This document shows positions 1 to 11,693 of a stretch of DNA of 64,000 nt, one piece after another. Source of the stretch: Cymodocea nodosa. Lineage: Eukaryota; Streptophyta; Magnoliopsida; Alismatales; Cymodoceaceae. Every line of letters starts with the position of its first letter. The first letter of the stretch is position 1. The position numbers and the translations under genes were made by a program. The stretch spans positions 15,592,001 to 15,656,000 of the forward strand of contig CM072345.1 in the NCBI GenBank assembly GCA_036874045.1, given 5' to 3'. The notes beneath the pieces are model-generated. The model was not told where the DNA came from, made no database searches, and was given only the letters and a program-made list of their open reading frames with translations.

Positions 1-840
1 AATTTAAAAAGTTTAGATTAAATTGAAGTTGATCTTCGATCAGATTTAAAAAAAAAATTTAAAAACCTTCAATCAAACCAAAGTTTATCATTGAAAAAAA
101 AAATTAAAAAATTAAAATATATTGATCAAATCAAAGAAAAAAATAAAAAACTTCGATTAAATTGAAGAAAAATAATAATAATAAAATATTTAAAAAAATA
201 AAAAACTTCAATTATATAAAAGTTGAGCTTCAATAAAATAATAAAATAAAAATTTTAATTAGACCGAAATAAAGATACAATCATATTATTAAAAAACTAA
301 AAAAAATTTAATCAAAATTTGACCTTCGATTAAATCAAAGAAAAAAAAATAAAAAATTATAAAAGCGAGTTTAAATTATAGGCCGAGCTAGATTATATCG
401 AAAAAATTTCAAATCAACTACCTTAAAAAAATTTTAGATTAAACCAAGCTATCTCAAAAAAATTAAAAAAAATTTCAACCCGACCAATCACGTAACCCAA
501 ATAGGTTGACAAGCCCATTGACACCTCTAGACAAAAGAGACGCCCATCAAAATTTCAAACCACAAAAAACCCATCCAAGTGCCCTACTTTTGATGACTTG
601 GTCGGTTGACTCCAATCAGCTAACGCAGGTTTTTTAATCAATTTTCACCCCAAAACCAAGTTTTATTAAACAACGAGTTGCTGCTTGGATCATAATTTCT
701 ATCATATTATCATCTATTTTTTGGAGTGTTTGCATCACATTCCTTAATTCCACATTAATCGTTACATTGCTCTGTTAAGAAAAAATATCAGTTGAATCCC
801 AATAATTCATAATAAAAACGAAACTTCAAGAACATCGATG
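1..840. repeat. AT-rich degenerate repeat block
   Basis: This stretch is very AT-rich and has no coding potential. A short partly palindromic motif, roughly cttcgattaaattgaag with variants such as ccttcgattaaatcaaag, recurs about every 60-100 bases in positions 1-360, separated by poly-A runs. From about 480 to 660 the sequence changes to a less AT-rich segment containing acccaaataggttgac and cattgacacctctag, a type of sequence often seen in plant LTR elements. I cannot assign it to a named family. The last 80 bases probably belong to the 3' untranslated region of the minus-strand gene that ends at 929. Confidence 0.5.
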
Positions 841-928
841 TTAAATTAAAATTATTGTCTGCTGAACATGATAGACGCAAACCATTGGGATGGAATACAC
901 AGCTTGAAGATTCTTCTGTAAATGTTTG

Positions 929-3900
929 CTATCTGCGCATGACCCGATTGCGCTCCCGTTTGCGGAAACGCTCTAGCATGAATTCATCAGTGGCGGCTTG
1001 CCTACGTCCAGGTGCATCTATGTTGGAGCCATTTGTGGATTTGGTTCCGAGCCCATCTTCTTTTGCACCTCGAACCTTGTATAGCTCTGGATGATCTGCT
1101 TTTGTTAAAGACAAACAGCTGTCAATATAAAATAAAATATATGTACCATAAAAGGATACAAATGAAACTTGCAACAAAAATATGGAAGGGGGAATAGTAA
1201 TTTAGGCGGCATGAATTTTTTCACATTGTGAACCAACAGCAGTGACCATATTTTGCATACCGAGCATCCTAAACCATGATGAGTGTTCTATGGTCACTTC
1301 TTTTATTGTTAAATTTAACTAACATCCATAAAGTTTTGTTTCATATACAAGTTAGAAATAACAAGTCAACAAAAGGACCTCTTCGGAGTTTCTCAGCATA
1401 ATCTCGACCACGCTGGAAGTAATCTGCACTGTAACTTGAGGGGATGGTCAACTCTGATTTGGTTTTGCTTGAAAGCCTCTTCTCCTGAAGAAGCTTCTTT
1501 GCCGCTTCTGTTTCTTCAATGTTTCTAAGTTTATATCTGCATCGACAACAGAGCGAAAATTTAGAATATCATATATCATCGATATTTCAAAGAGATAAAA
1601 TCATAAAAGCAGAGGATAAACATTTAGCAAATCATATTTAAAAAAAGAAAGCCATCCTAGAGGATAAGACCGAAGAAGGCATACATCAGGTTGAAATGGA
1701 CATGAGCATTGCACGAGTCAAATGTGTGTGCAGGGGAAAATAATGAAGCTAACGGTGAGAAAGTAACATGCATGAATACCAAAAAACTGTAGAGGGGCAG
1801 TTATTTTAAACTCTAGTAATGGGCATATGCCACAACTTGTCCTGCAGTAGTAGTTAATAAGTCAACGTGCGGACAGAGTGCACATTAGATGCAAAAGAAT
1901 ATGTGCATCAGGCCAGTTAAATGCAGATGCAGAACATGGGAAAAAATATAAAGCTACAGACAAGCTAGTGCATGATCACTATGTTAATAGACTCCTTGCT
2001 TTCTTCCAGGAATTTCAATTTGATGAATTTGCATGACAATCAAGACAGGGTGCATCAACATACATAATAAAACTATTAAGTGGTTCAAAATGTAAGCGTT
2101 ATTACAGCTTTGATAAGATATGCTAGATGGATAGATGTCATATGGTATACAGAGAACATCCAAGGCATCGAATAAGATACAGTTAATTTATAATAATGAT
2201 TACTACATGACATGAATTCTGTTTTCCACTCTAGTGGAAATTTGTGAGTTAAAGCCAGACTAATAGCATTCGGTAAGGTCGTAGGAAGAAAAATTAACAT
2301 TATTCTCGAAGATAACCAAGCACATCTGGGAAATATAGAAGGCCAGATTAGACTAAATAAGCACTGGACCATCAACAGCAAGTTTCCAGCTCATCAAACA
2401 GTTGGCTAGATGTTACCCATACAGTACACACCATATGCCAAAGAGGTCTTGATGAATATTACTTGACAATCGGGTACACTCAACGTGCCCTTTATGAGGA
2501 GAGGATGGAAATCAAACACACATGTGAGTTGCACAATTGCATGTGAAATATAAATTTTGAAACTCTTGGGAAGTGTGAATACACTGCAGTATCTTCAAAG
2601 CCAAAGAACCTTGTGATCAACTTTAAATTTAGTTTAATTCATATGAAAATGATTTTTTTAGATTAAAATTCTTTGGGGGCTTTTTACACCAGGATGTTTA
2701 ATGTATAACAATAACTGAAAATAATTTACTTCTCTTTCAACACATCACGTTAGTTTTTTTTTTTTTTGAAAATCTTGTAATTGTTCTTGTATTTTGTGTC
2801 GATTCTCAGTAGTTTTTGAATTTTTATGCATTGAACATTAGATTAATAATCATTTGGTCAGAAACGATCCATGAAAAAGTGTTGTTGAGGTTTACAAAAC
2901 ACTACAGGTTCGAGATGTCAAGCTCCAGTCAGCATTCCAAAAGAAAAGTTGGCGCTAATAGGAAAAACGTATGATTAGACAATGAGAGTGTAAAAGTAAA
3001 TAACTAACTCGATCGGGAGCTGGATTTCCGCAATGCCAGTTGTCCACTGAGTGGAACTTTCTTCTGAGTTCCTCTTCTTCACCTAGTGGAGAATGTGGAA
3101 CTGTGACTATCAGCTTGGCAGACGAGAAACACTACCAACAATATATTCAACGTAATAAAAATTCACATGAATGGCACCAAAATCATAAAAAACGTGGAAG
3201 ATGTATGCTAAGGATACCAAATGTAAATGAGAGAAGGCTTCACAATCCAGAAGCATATTCCATACAGATGGCAAAAAAAAATCTCATATATGTGTCATGA
3301 GCCACTGAAATTTCAGAACCGGGGACAACAAGTTATGTAGGTAAAACGTGTTCACCTTTAGATGCTCCGGTATCGCATAGAGATCATCCTCCACTCGCTT
3401 CAACTCGTTCTCTACCTGATTCTCCGATTCAACTTTCTTCCCTCTTTTCTTTGCCAACTCGTGCTCCACATATCTCAACCTAGGAGCAAAATCCAGCAAG
3501 CAAACTAGCGGTCACAACTTCCAGAAGCAAAACCGAAAAAAAGAGAGAGATACGAGGGCTGAAATCTAGGGTTTACCGGCTACTTACATGTTGGGATCTT
3601 CCACGGTAACAGCAGTCTCCTGAGCGAAGGTATCCTGAAGAACCAAATCGTCCTTCTCGCCATCTCCCCCTGCTCCTCCAGAGCCGACGAGGCCTCCTCC
3701 CTCCCCCTTGCTCGCAGTCTTCTGGGAAGGAGAGTTAGCAGCAGGAAGAGGGGTAACAGGAATGCCCGACTTCCTCTCCCGTTGCTTCTGCAGAAGCTTT
3801 ATCTCCTCCAAGGCCAACCTTTTTCGTCACGTATAATAAATAAAACGTATCACAAACCGAGAAAATCGTGGTGAAAAAAATCAACTTTTCGGACTCGAAG

Positions 3901-4080
3901 AGTACGATTCCTGGAAAGGAGCAAAACTCGCAGGTAAAGCCGAAGATTCCTGCAAGTAAAGGCGGGGAATGCGAAGAGGAGAAGAGAACGGGGAACGAAC
4001 TTGCGTTGCTCCTCGTCGGGGGAATCGGAAGCTTCTTCTTCGACGGGTCTCTTCCTCCGAAATCGCCTGGTGGTCGACAT
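929..4080 (-). CDS. CSU2: CSU2 / HCA59 (C9orf78, Tls1-like) nuclear coiled-coil protein
   Basis: Six coding exons on the minus strand: 4001-4080, 3588-3818, 3356-3479, 3009-3082, 1379-1536 and 929-1095. Together they give 834 nt, or 277 residues plus stop, close to the usual plant length. The order matches the HCA59 family: a basic N-terminus (MSTTRRFRRKR), the LALEEIKLLQKQRERK helix, YVEHELAKKRG, DLYAIPEHLKVKKRNSEES, QWTTGIAEIQLPIEYKLRN, SADYFQRGRDYAEKLRR, and the diagnostic C-terminus QAATDEFMLERFRKRERNR. Known biology: the Arabidopsis homologue CSU2 is a nuclear coiled-coil protein that binds COP1 and represses its E3 ligase activity; the fission-yeast (Tls1) and human (C9orf78) homologues are splicing-associated. 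All five introns are GT-AG. The intron from 1537 to 3008 is 1.5 kb with nothing recognisable in it. The start is the first ATG giving the conserved N-terminus. Confidence 0.9.
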
Positions 4081-4639
4081 CCGCCTCCGCCAGCCGGCGA
4101 CGAGTTTCCACGGAAATAAATAAATGGAAAAAAAAAACCCCAATTCTTCCACAGGAATAAAATAAATAAATACAATCGCCTTCGATTTTACATAAACGCC
4201 ATCCAAATCTTTCGTTTTTACGGCTGTACCATCCAAAGTTGCTGCGATATTGCATTGGATCTCGTCACCATTTTCGAAGATGACGTCGTTGTAGTGCCTA
4301 AGAAATTATGATTTTTTTTTTTTTCGAATAAGAAATCATTAATTTCGACGGACCACGACGAAAACCAACCAAATTAAATTTTTTCTATTGTTTAAAAAAA
4401 TTATCTGTTAATATCGCTCTCTTATTGTGATTGTAATCGTGTCAAGACGGGGTTTTTTCGTTCCCAAGGCAAAAAAAAAAACCACCACCTTCCATCAAGA
4501 ATCATACGGCGTCACATCGAATCTTGAAAAAAAAAACATAAAATCGATTGATTTTCACCAACTATAATTATTAAAATTATGCACTTGTATCAGTCGGTCA
4601 AGTGCGACCGGAGGAGGGGAGACACGGCGGGCAGCTCGC
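4081..4639. promoter_or_regulatory. Intergenic: CSU2-like promoter/5'UTR and downstream region of the small gene
   Basis: A 559-base gap between two minus-strand genes. It should contain the promoter and 5' untranslated region of the CSU2-like gene, next to 4080, and the 3' end of the small membrane-protein gene. I see A/T homopolymer runs (for example 4312-4324 and 4479-4490) but no TATA box or motif I would defend. The call rests on position only. Confidence 0.35.
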
Positions 4640-4984
4640 TCAGCGATCCGCATCGGCCTCGCCACCATCCTCTTCGTCCGCCAGGAGGGGTTGGATGGGG
4701 GGGCGCATTTGGAGGACGCATTGGCTGTCGGATATGCTGACGAGCACCATGAAGAGGACGCAGAGGAGCATGAGGAGGATGCCGACGATCTCAAGGGAGG
4801 TCCTGACCTGCTTGCTGCAGTTCTCCACTGCAATCTTCGTGAACTGCAGCACGCACATCTCCAGCCCCACCAGGAACCCGATAAACACCGCCACCCTCGC
4901 GCAGTTGCCGTACCTCTGCCTACGCAAGTGGTAGACGACGCCGATGGCGCTTGCGTCGCCGCCACCCCACATGTCTTCTTCCAT
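4640..4984 (-). CDS. Small two-helix membrane protein, family not recognised
   Basis: A single uninterrupted 345-nt frame encoding 114 residues, starting MEEDMWGGGDASAIG. The N-terminal part holds a short basic stretch (YHLRRQRYGN). Two hydrophobic segments follow, about residues 27-48 (VAVFIGFLVGLEMCVLQF) and 65-86 (IVGILLMLLCVLFMVLVSIS), separated by a short polar loop with one cysteine (ENCSKQVRT). The tail is acidic (LADEEDGGEADADR). The frame is much more GC-rich than its surroundings, which fits a coding exon. The frame stays open upstream to 5086, but MEEDMWGG is the most natural start. I do not recognise the family and propose no function beyond integral membrane protein. It could be a partial or recently derived gene. 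Confidence 0.5.
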   Translation of the reverse strand: MEEDMWGGGDASAIGVVYHLRRQRYGNCARVAVFIGFLVGLEMCVLQFTKIAVENCSKQVRTSLEIVGILLMLLCVLFMVLVSISDSQCVLQMRPPIQPLLADEEDGGEADADR

Positions 4985-5608
4985 GTCCCGGCCGGAAGCG
5001 AGATGATTAATTAGACGACACTGGGTGGGCGGCTGAGTACAGTACCCAAAGGAGACAGGCCTACACTGACTGTTATATGTATACACGTACGTAGATGCAT
5101 ATATATGGATGGAATGGTTGGTACGAAATATTGCACGTGGGGCGGGGCACTCCTTGGTTGGCGATGGAAACTTCGAGCACCACCGTCACATTTTGTAGAA
5201 GCATATGTCGTTTCCCTCCTGCCTAATGGAGCATGATAACACCACCAAGATTCAAGATTTTAAATCAATCCAACACACACCATACATGGCATTTTCTTCG
5301 AGCATTCTTCCTTTTCTTCTATCTCCAACTTCGTGGTCTCATGGATAAAAAAAGCAGGTGTAAATAAATTTAACAAAAGCTGGGCGCACAATATAAATGT
5401 AATTATAACTAAAGTAGAAAGATAAAAATAAATAATCCCATCGGTCGTCCACGGGTCGGCAACAGAAACCAAGTTCAAAACAAAAACCCCTATTAAGTCC
5501 AGACAAATCAAACAAATAGTTCACGCACTCGAGCGACTCGTAGTAGGAAAAACACCCACCTCAAAATTGCCTTTTCTATTTTCTTTTACCCGTCACGCAC
5601 CGATCTCT
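4985..5608. other. Intergenic: small-gene promoter and eIF3c 3' UTR
   Basis: A 624-base gap between two minus-strand genes. The part next to 4985 should hold the small gene's 5' leader; the part next to 5608 is the eIF3c 3' untranslated region. Short frames here (for example 5260-5511) have AT-rich non-coding composition and no recognisable protein. No clear regulatory motif was found. Confidence 0.35.
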
Positions 5609-8600
5609 CTAGATTCTACCTCCCTTGCCGAGGTTAACCATGCGGCCCGATGCCTCCACCTGTGACGCTGCTCTTGATGATCCCATTTTGTATCGAGTGT
5701 TGTGATATCCCGTGGAGTAATTGCCGGTGGTTCCTCGAAACCCCTGACCCGTGCGGTCCCTCGATCCAGCGGCATTGATCTGCACGGAGCCACCGAACCT
5801 GCCAGTTCGACCTCCACCTTGTCTACCACCTGCATACGAAGGGGCGTTATCATGCCATTTTCCCATGGGAGCGGAGCCATAGTCCAGCCCCTCCGCGCGT
5901 CGCCTTAACGGAAGTCCATCCGGAGCACCACCCATCTTGCCCTCGTATGCCTTTTCATTGCTCTCTGCCAGAACCCCGAGCTTGTCCGTCAGCTGGAAAG
6001 CAAGAGCTTGCAATCTCGTCTGCCCCAAATGATGGAACATTATGCAGTTTGTGGGCTGGTCCCAGCTTGCATGAAGCTCCTCCATCACCATCATCTTGCT
6101 CACAATGCCGTGAATTTGTGCCTCCGAAAGGTCAAACATGGCCGTAAGCTGACTCAAGCTCAGTGAATCATAGCTGGAGGAATAAGTTAGCAGGTAGGTC
6201 CTGAGAGCCTCTTCCTTGATCTTCGATCTAAGCATTGCAATGATGCTTTCTCTGTTCCTCAGTAGCTTCCAAATACTGATCGAGTTTATGAAATTAAAAG
6301 CTCTCTCGAAATCCCCCCTGCTCAATGCTTTTGATGCAGCCATCACATGGTCCCGAACGTTCTCTGGAGGACCAGTGAATGTCTGTCGCTCACTTATGTC
6401 AAGAAGCCTCCGAAAATTCTTACTGATAAATTTACGCCTAGAATCAGGCGTATTGGCAGCCATATATGGAACTTCAAGGAGCATAGCACAAGTTAGATGG
6501 ACTGCTTCAAGGAGTTCATGGTTTATATGCATGTGAAACGGCATCTGTCGTCTCCTTTCCAGCTTTTCCTGGAAGAACACAACTCAGATGATAAACAACT
6601 ATCAAGGAAATATCTTTGCTATTATATAAATCGTCAACAAACAAACCATATGCAGCAAATTAGGCATGCTACTTTCACATATCAAAGTGGTATTGTATTA
6701 AAGCGGTTGAGCAGTTGAGAAGGAAGAATGAGATAAAATATATTTATGAAAAACAGAGACAAAAAAGATTAATGCAAAAGTACAATCTATTAAACCTACA
6801 AATGACCCAATTAAACGCAGTTCTTAGTCAAACTCCTAATAAAAATTTGAGAGAGGATATTCTAATGGCAACAACAGATAATTTTTCTAGTGCTACCTTA
6901 AATTTTTTTCTTATAAATACATTAAAACTTGAAAATAACCACATAGATTTTATCATTATCATGAGAAACGAACTTGCAGTTCATCTGACACTGGTGGAAG
7001 CTGCAAAGATCTAGAATCTAAACAATCCATAGTAGTGCTAATAACAGAAGCAAAAGTCACCATCATATTATACGCATTTCTTGTCACTGACAGTAATGGT
7101 ACTAAGTCCTAGTACTAATCATTTAAAAACAATATAATATCAACGTGCAACACAGAATTGCATGCAACCATGAAAAGCAAGAGTTATGAACTTAGAAAGA
7201 GGGCAATGCAAAGAATGGTCATAGTTAGTCCATGTTGCTTGTTTCCCTTTCTTGAAAAAGTGCATTTTTATAAGGGTTCCTGAGCATAAATCATTGAGAT
7301 CCATTGTATAAAACTCAATAGTAGAGGAAAATGTATCTTAAGATAAATGGACCGAACTGGTTTATATAGCAAAGGCATGGTTAGCATAAGCGTGAAGTTA
7401 GTGGACCAACCTAATGACGATGATAAAAAAGGATGTGATGCTCCACATGTGTGCACGTGTGCATGTGTGCACAGTTGGTGTTGTCAAATAGATTACATTT
7501 CTTGTTAAGTGCAAACCTAGAAGGCTCAATAATAGAGGAAAAATGACAGCCTAATAATAGAGCAAACAAGTAAATTAGTTCACATAACATTATTACTATA
7601 ATTAGCTCAATAAGAGAACTTAGCAGACAAACCTACCAGTAATGATATAGAGGTATCAATTCAAACATGATGTGCAAGTGAGCTACAATCCTGCTGTGTA
7701 GGGTCCGCCAATCAACAGTAATAGATATTAATAATAAAATAAATCATTCAAGAATAAATATGGAGGGAACAAACAGTAAATATACAATAAAGTTGATCAG
7801 TGATCATATCAGTAAATATACAGTAACAGGGGAGAATGATAATATCTCAATGATGGTCCAACCAACAACCATCTATTATCATAGGTCATAGCCACCAGAA
7901 ATTGTAAAATTCTTGCTAAGTAGCTTGTATGAGCATCCACAACAAGCTACTACAAGCAGGCTAGGTTTTGAAACAACATGCTATAAAATAATAGCTCAGA
8001 CCTTACCTTTGCATGCCTAGAATTATAATTGCATCTTATTTAAATCTTTCAATCCTTTTTAGAATGGATACATCAATTACAAATGCATATAATTAGGGAA
8101 AAAAATTTATTTAACTTATTCAATTTAGAAAAAGATAAATTTATCTAATCTATTCAATTTAGGAAAAAATAAATTTATTTGATTTATTTATGGTGTTTAG
8201 ACCTTCTCTGGATGAGGTATCAAAGCCATCCCATCTTAAAACTGAAGCATCAATTTTGTTAAATTTAAACATGATGCAAATGAAGAAACAAAAGTCAGTC
8301 ACAAGTAGCGATGCATCAACTCAACAAGTGATTTAACATTATGATGAAATTAAATGATGCTAGGCAGATACCTGTTCTGGAGTCTTTTCATGATAGCGAC
8401 CTTGAGAAAAACCCTGAGCAAGCAACTCCTTCACTTTTCCACCAGAATAAAGATCTGAAAGGCAGCCATGAGCTTCATTAATAAGTCCAGCCCTAAAAGC
8501 ACAAAGCCCAAGTTGAGCCATCACCCTATTGAACAATATTTGAGTTAATATATCCATGTGTTGCAGCCCATCTTGCAGATGACTCATCAACAAAAGATCA

Positions 8601-10327
8601 CGTGCAATAGAAAATTCATCAAAGATAGCATGATGATAGATGTCACAAAGCATTGCCCTAGCCTTTGTTCTTTCATCACCATATCTGTATATAAGTGACA
8701 CTAAGGTGTCCATCAGTTCTCTGCTACTTTCTGGGAAAGAAGGCATGCGGGGAACAAGCTCAGGGGTAACAACAAATGCAGGATCCCTGGTTTCCTCAGT
8801 TTGATGTTCATTTTCATCATTCTCCACATTTTCAATGAAATCAACATTACTGGCCCTTCCTTCTTCAGCCAGCTTTCTCATTGAATCGTACACTTCCTGA
8901 GGCTTGTAATAAACAAGCTCAACTCGTCTCAATGCCACCTTGGAAGCTGCCTTGAAATCCCCCACCTTTTCCATGTATCTCTGAACATTCTGTGCAATGA
9001 GAAAAAACATAGGTTCATCCCTAAGTCTTTCAGGGTATTCTTTAGTATGAGGATCAATACATTGCAAGCTCTTAAAAATTTCAGAATCCAAGCGCTCAAG
9101 GACAGCCACCAAGTTCCCCCAAACTCGGATGGTCCCTTCATAATCTGGTCCTTTCTGTGATTCATTCTCTTCAGGTTCCACTGAATCATCAACTAATATA
9201 TTTTGGTGCTGTTCAAGGATATCCAGTACAACAAGCATGTTATTTACACACTTCTTCCATACATTAATAGGCATATGGCCACTAATGCTCAAGTTAACAT
9301 CAAATTGTGCAGAAATTACACTGAATAGGATTTCAAGCTTCTGGGCAGGGGTCTTTGCCACTCGAGTGAGGTATGTAAGCTGCTCAACTTGCTCAACCCT
9401 GCTTGTACCCTTTCTACCTCTTGCTGCCACAATCTCTTTCAGTTTCTTGTCAACTATATCCCATGTGATCTCACTCGGATCCTTTGTGAATAGCTTATCC
9501 ATGAGTCTATCCTTCTTAGTTAACTGCTTTTCCCATCCCTTCCCACTTTCATTCAGGTCATCAACTTCATCATCAGTTAGTACAGCTTTTGATAGATCTT
9601 CCTCAGATTCCGAACCTGAATCTTCATCCTCATCTATGACTTCCTCCACATCACTCTCTCCATCTTCATCACTTTCAGGCTTTTCTCTAAACCCAGTAAT
9701 CAACTCTTCATACTGCTTGTTATTCTTCTTAAGTTTCTGCTTCATAGCATTCAAAGCTTTGAAATTGCTACTGCTCATTTTTTTCTTGACTTCCTTATTG
9801 GCTAATGACTCAGCAAGGAAGTCCTCTAACATGACCAATGCCTTTATATAGAGATTTGGGACCTTGTCAGTTTCCATGACACGAAGAACTTTTTCTAGCT
9901 GCTTGTTAATCTTGTCAAAGCTCTCCTGCAGGCTAACCCAATCATTGATCTTCATTGCATTACGCAACTGGTCCACAGTTGCTGCCATCTCATCAAAACG
10001 CTTGTCTCTAGCCGAACGGACAACCCGTCTCTGGCCGGCGGAGTCATCACTGTCACTAGCATTTTCTTGAAGGTAGCGGTTTGCAGGCTTTGCTGGACCA
10101 GGGGTCTCACCAGATGCATCAGCATCAGAGTCTTCGAGAAAATCACTCTCCTCCTCCTCAGTATCACTATCGCCCTAAATGGATTAAAAATGAGTCTCAT
10201 CAGTATGCGAACATATATAAAGAGCTGGTAACTTCCATGATAATCGAAGAAAGGGTCATTTGATCAACAGGAACTATAGCATTAGGGTGATAAAAGAGCT
10301 TACCTGAGTCCAGAAACGTGAAGCCAT
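5609..10327 (-). CDS. EIF3C: Eukaryotic translation initiation factor 3 subunit c
   Basis: Three coding exons: 10304-10327, 8372-10174 and 5609-6568. They give 2787 nt, or 928 residues; Arabidopsis eIF3c has about 900. The protein is a core scaffold of eIF3, which loads the 40S ribosome with initiator tRNA and mRNA in the cytoplasm. Exon 1 encodes only MASRFWTQ, the invariant plant N-terminus. Exon 2 continues with an acidic serine-rich segment, the helical block beginning [17 protein letters not shown] (residue 71), a second acidic stretch near residues 173-205, and the eIF3c N-terminal domain. Exon 3 starts [19 protein letters not shown] and carries the PCI domain (about residues 690-800, including [20 protein letters not shown] and [10 protein letters not shown]), followed by a Gly/Arg-rich tail from about residue 855. 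Introns are GT-AG. A 5' UTR intron at about 10366-10528 is plausible, with donor and acceptor visible. Confidence 0.97.
6569..8371 (-). other. eIF3c intron 2, non-coding, with a 34-bp tandem repeat
   Basis: This 1803-bp intron separates the codons for TPEQ (exon 2) and EKLERRRQ (exon 3), so there is no missing exon between them. It is AT-rich. At 8107-8190 it contains about 2.5 copies of a 34-bp unit (ttatttaacttattcaattt followed by agaaaaagataaat, with point differences). No mobile-element coding sequence is visible. Open frames such as 6715-7014 look like chance frames. Confidence 0.7.
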
Positions 10328-11604
10328 GGTTCTGGAACGTGTTTCCGAACTACCTGATCTTTCAACTGCAATAAATGGTCAAACAAGGTTTTCCAGGGCA
10401 ATTGGATGGAGCATCAATCAAACAGTGCACATCCGAGAGTAACAGATAGGCAAGATTCATCCAAAAATAAGAAATAGCAACTACCACACAATATAAGACA
10501 AAGGAATTCATCCGAAGCCAAATCTTACCGCGATTCAAAAAGCGATTTAAAGTCAACGACACAAATACCCACAATACAGGCAGGCCACCCGAAAACCCTA
10601 GCTTTCTTACCACAACTTAAGAAAAAAACTGGTAGAGAGACAGCAAAACGAAACACCATTTTTTTCCAACACTTCGCATGAAAGCGTCCAGGATTTCAAG
10701 ATCTTGGAAAAATTGGTTCAAATCGAAGTAGAATGCTCGAGGGCGTGCCTGCGGTGAGGATTCGGACGAGGAGTTGATGGTGTTGGAACGAGATCGGTCG
10801 GTCTGATCTGGAGTATTGCGAGAATTCTTTGCCGAAGAGAATAGTAAGGCGGGAGGAGAAGAGAAGGGAGGCGAATGGATTTCTCGGCCGACGAAGACGG
10901 ATTGGGTATGAAGTTTTTGAGGGGTTTGCAAATTGCGCGTATATTATTGTTGTTAGGGTATCGATGGGTTTCTACCGATCGATCGAGATCGTGGAAAGGA
11001 ATGTCGAATAGGCTGGATGGGCCTAGTCCAGTAAACTGTTGTCGGCCTTGTACTGCTGTCCACATGGATTAAATTACACCCTTTTCAAAATGTTGGTTCA
11101 TCGAAAATAATTAGTATTATATACAATTTTTGAGTTTTTTTTTAATATGTATACAGTGACATTATAAGGATGGTCGCAGATCAATGTTTCGACGAATTAT
11201 TCACGATATTTTTGGAATTAAATCAGAACGTAGTTACTTCTTTTTAACCTGGTTCAATATTCATACATACAAAATTATCTATTATTATTGTTGTTGTTGT
11301 TGGAAAGGAATGTTTTGAAGATATCAAAAATTAGAAGATGTATAAAGAAATAAGAAAGGGTGAGGGGGGGAGTTTACAGGCTTTTGAAGCATTTTAAACG
11401 TTTGGATATACATACTCACACACATAAATACATATATGAATTATTACATTTTGTGCCACACGTAATGCATACCTATATTATATTACGAAAAAAACGAATT
11501 ATTGCCTTTTAATAAATTTAAAATCAAAATGACATTCGGAATTAGAAGAACAAATCTCTTCAAATTATCTAAGAATACGTAACAACAAGAAAATAACAGA
11601 AAAC
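10328..11604. promoter_or_regulatory. eIF3c 5' leader and upstream region
   Basis: Positions 10328 to roughly 10930 on the minus strand look like the eIF3c 5' untranslated region. A candidate leader intron runs 10366-10528, with donor cg|gtaag and acceptor tgcag. The part near 10700-10930 is GC-richer, as expected for a 5' leader or proximal promoter. From 11080 to 11600 the DNA is AT-rich and featureless apart from a short gttgttgtt run near 11288. The frames on both strands at 10617-11072 overlap one another and match nothing I know. Confidence 0.4.
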
Positions 11605-11676
11605 GGTTCTATGGTGTAGTGGTTAGCACTCTGGACTTTGAATCCAGCGACCTGGGTTCGAATCCCGGTAGGACCT
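11605..11676 (+). tRNA. tRNA-Gln (anticodon UUG)
   Basis: A complete intronless 72-nt tRNA. The acceptor stem GGTTCTA pairs with TAGGACC (one G-U pair) and is followed by the discriminator T. The anticodon stem CTGGA/TCCAG encloses the loop CTTTGAA, giving anticodon TTG. The T-arm is CCTGGGTTCGAATCCCGG. The internal Pol III promoter boxes are present: A box at about 11612-11622 (tggtgtagtgg) and B box at about 11655-11665 (ggttcgaatcc). A T5 tract at 11688-11692 fits a Pol III terminator, and CAA triplets upstream (aacaacaag) fit plant tRNA start sites. CCA is not encoded, as expected for a nuclear gene. Confidence 0.97.
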
Positions 11677-11684
11677 TACCTTAC

Positions 11685-11693
11685 CCCTTTTTG
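11685..11693 (+). terminator. Pol III oligo-T terminator of the tRNA-Gln gene
   Basis: A run of five T residues (11688-11692) lies 12 bases downstream of the mature tRNA end, the usual RNA polymerase III stop signal. Confidence 0.7.

Noticed and set aside
3735-4255. Several overlapping minus- and plus-strand frames around the first CSU2 exon
   Set aside because: They read through intron 1 or the promoter in other frames; the spliced CSU2 frame explains the coding signal.
4602-5014. Two overlapping plus-strand frames of about 110 codons
   Set aside because: They are shadows of the GC-rich minus-strand small membrane-protein gene and have no membrane or domain features of their own.
8372-8373. 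Possible missing exon between eIF3c exons 2 and 3
   Set aside because: TPEQ joins directly to [10 protein letters not shown], as in known eIF3c proteins, so nothing is missing.
9237-9851. 204-codon open frame on the plus strand
   Set aside because: It is exactly antisense to eIF3c exon 2; its Ser/Leu-rich composition is the mirror of the acidic, Lys-rich eIF3c segment.
10617-11072. Frames of 60-115 codons on both strands upstream of eIF3c
   Set aside because: They overlap each other and have no recognisable motif; the region is better explained as eIF3c leader and promoter.
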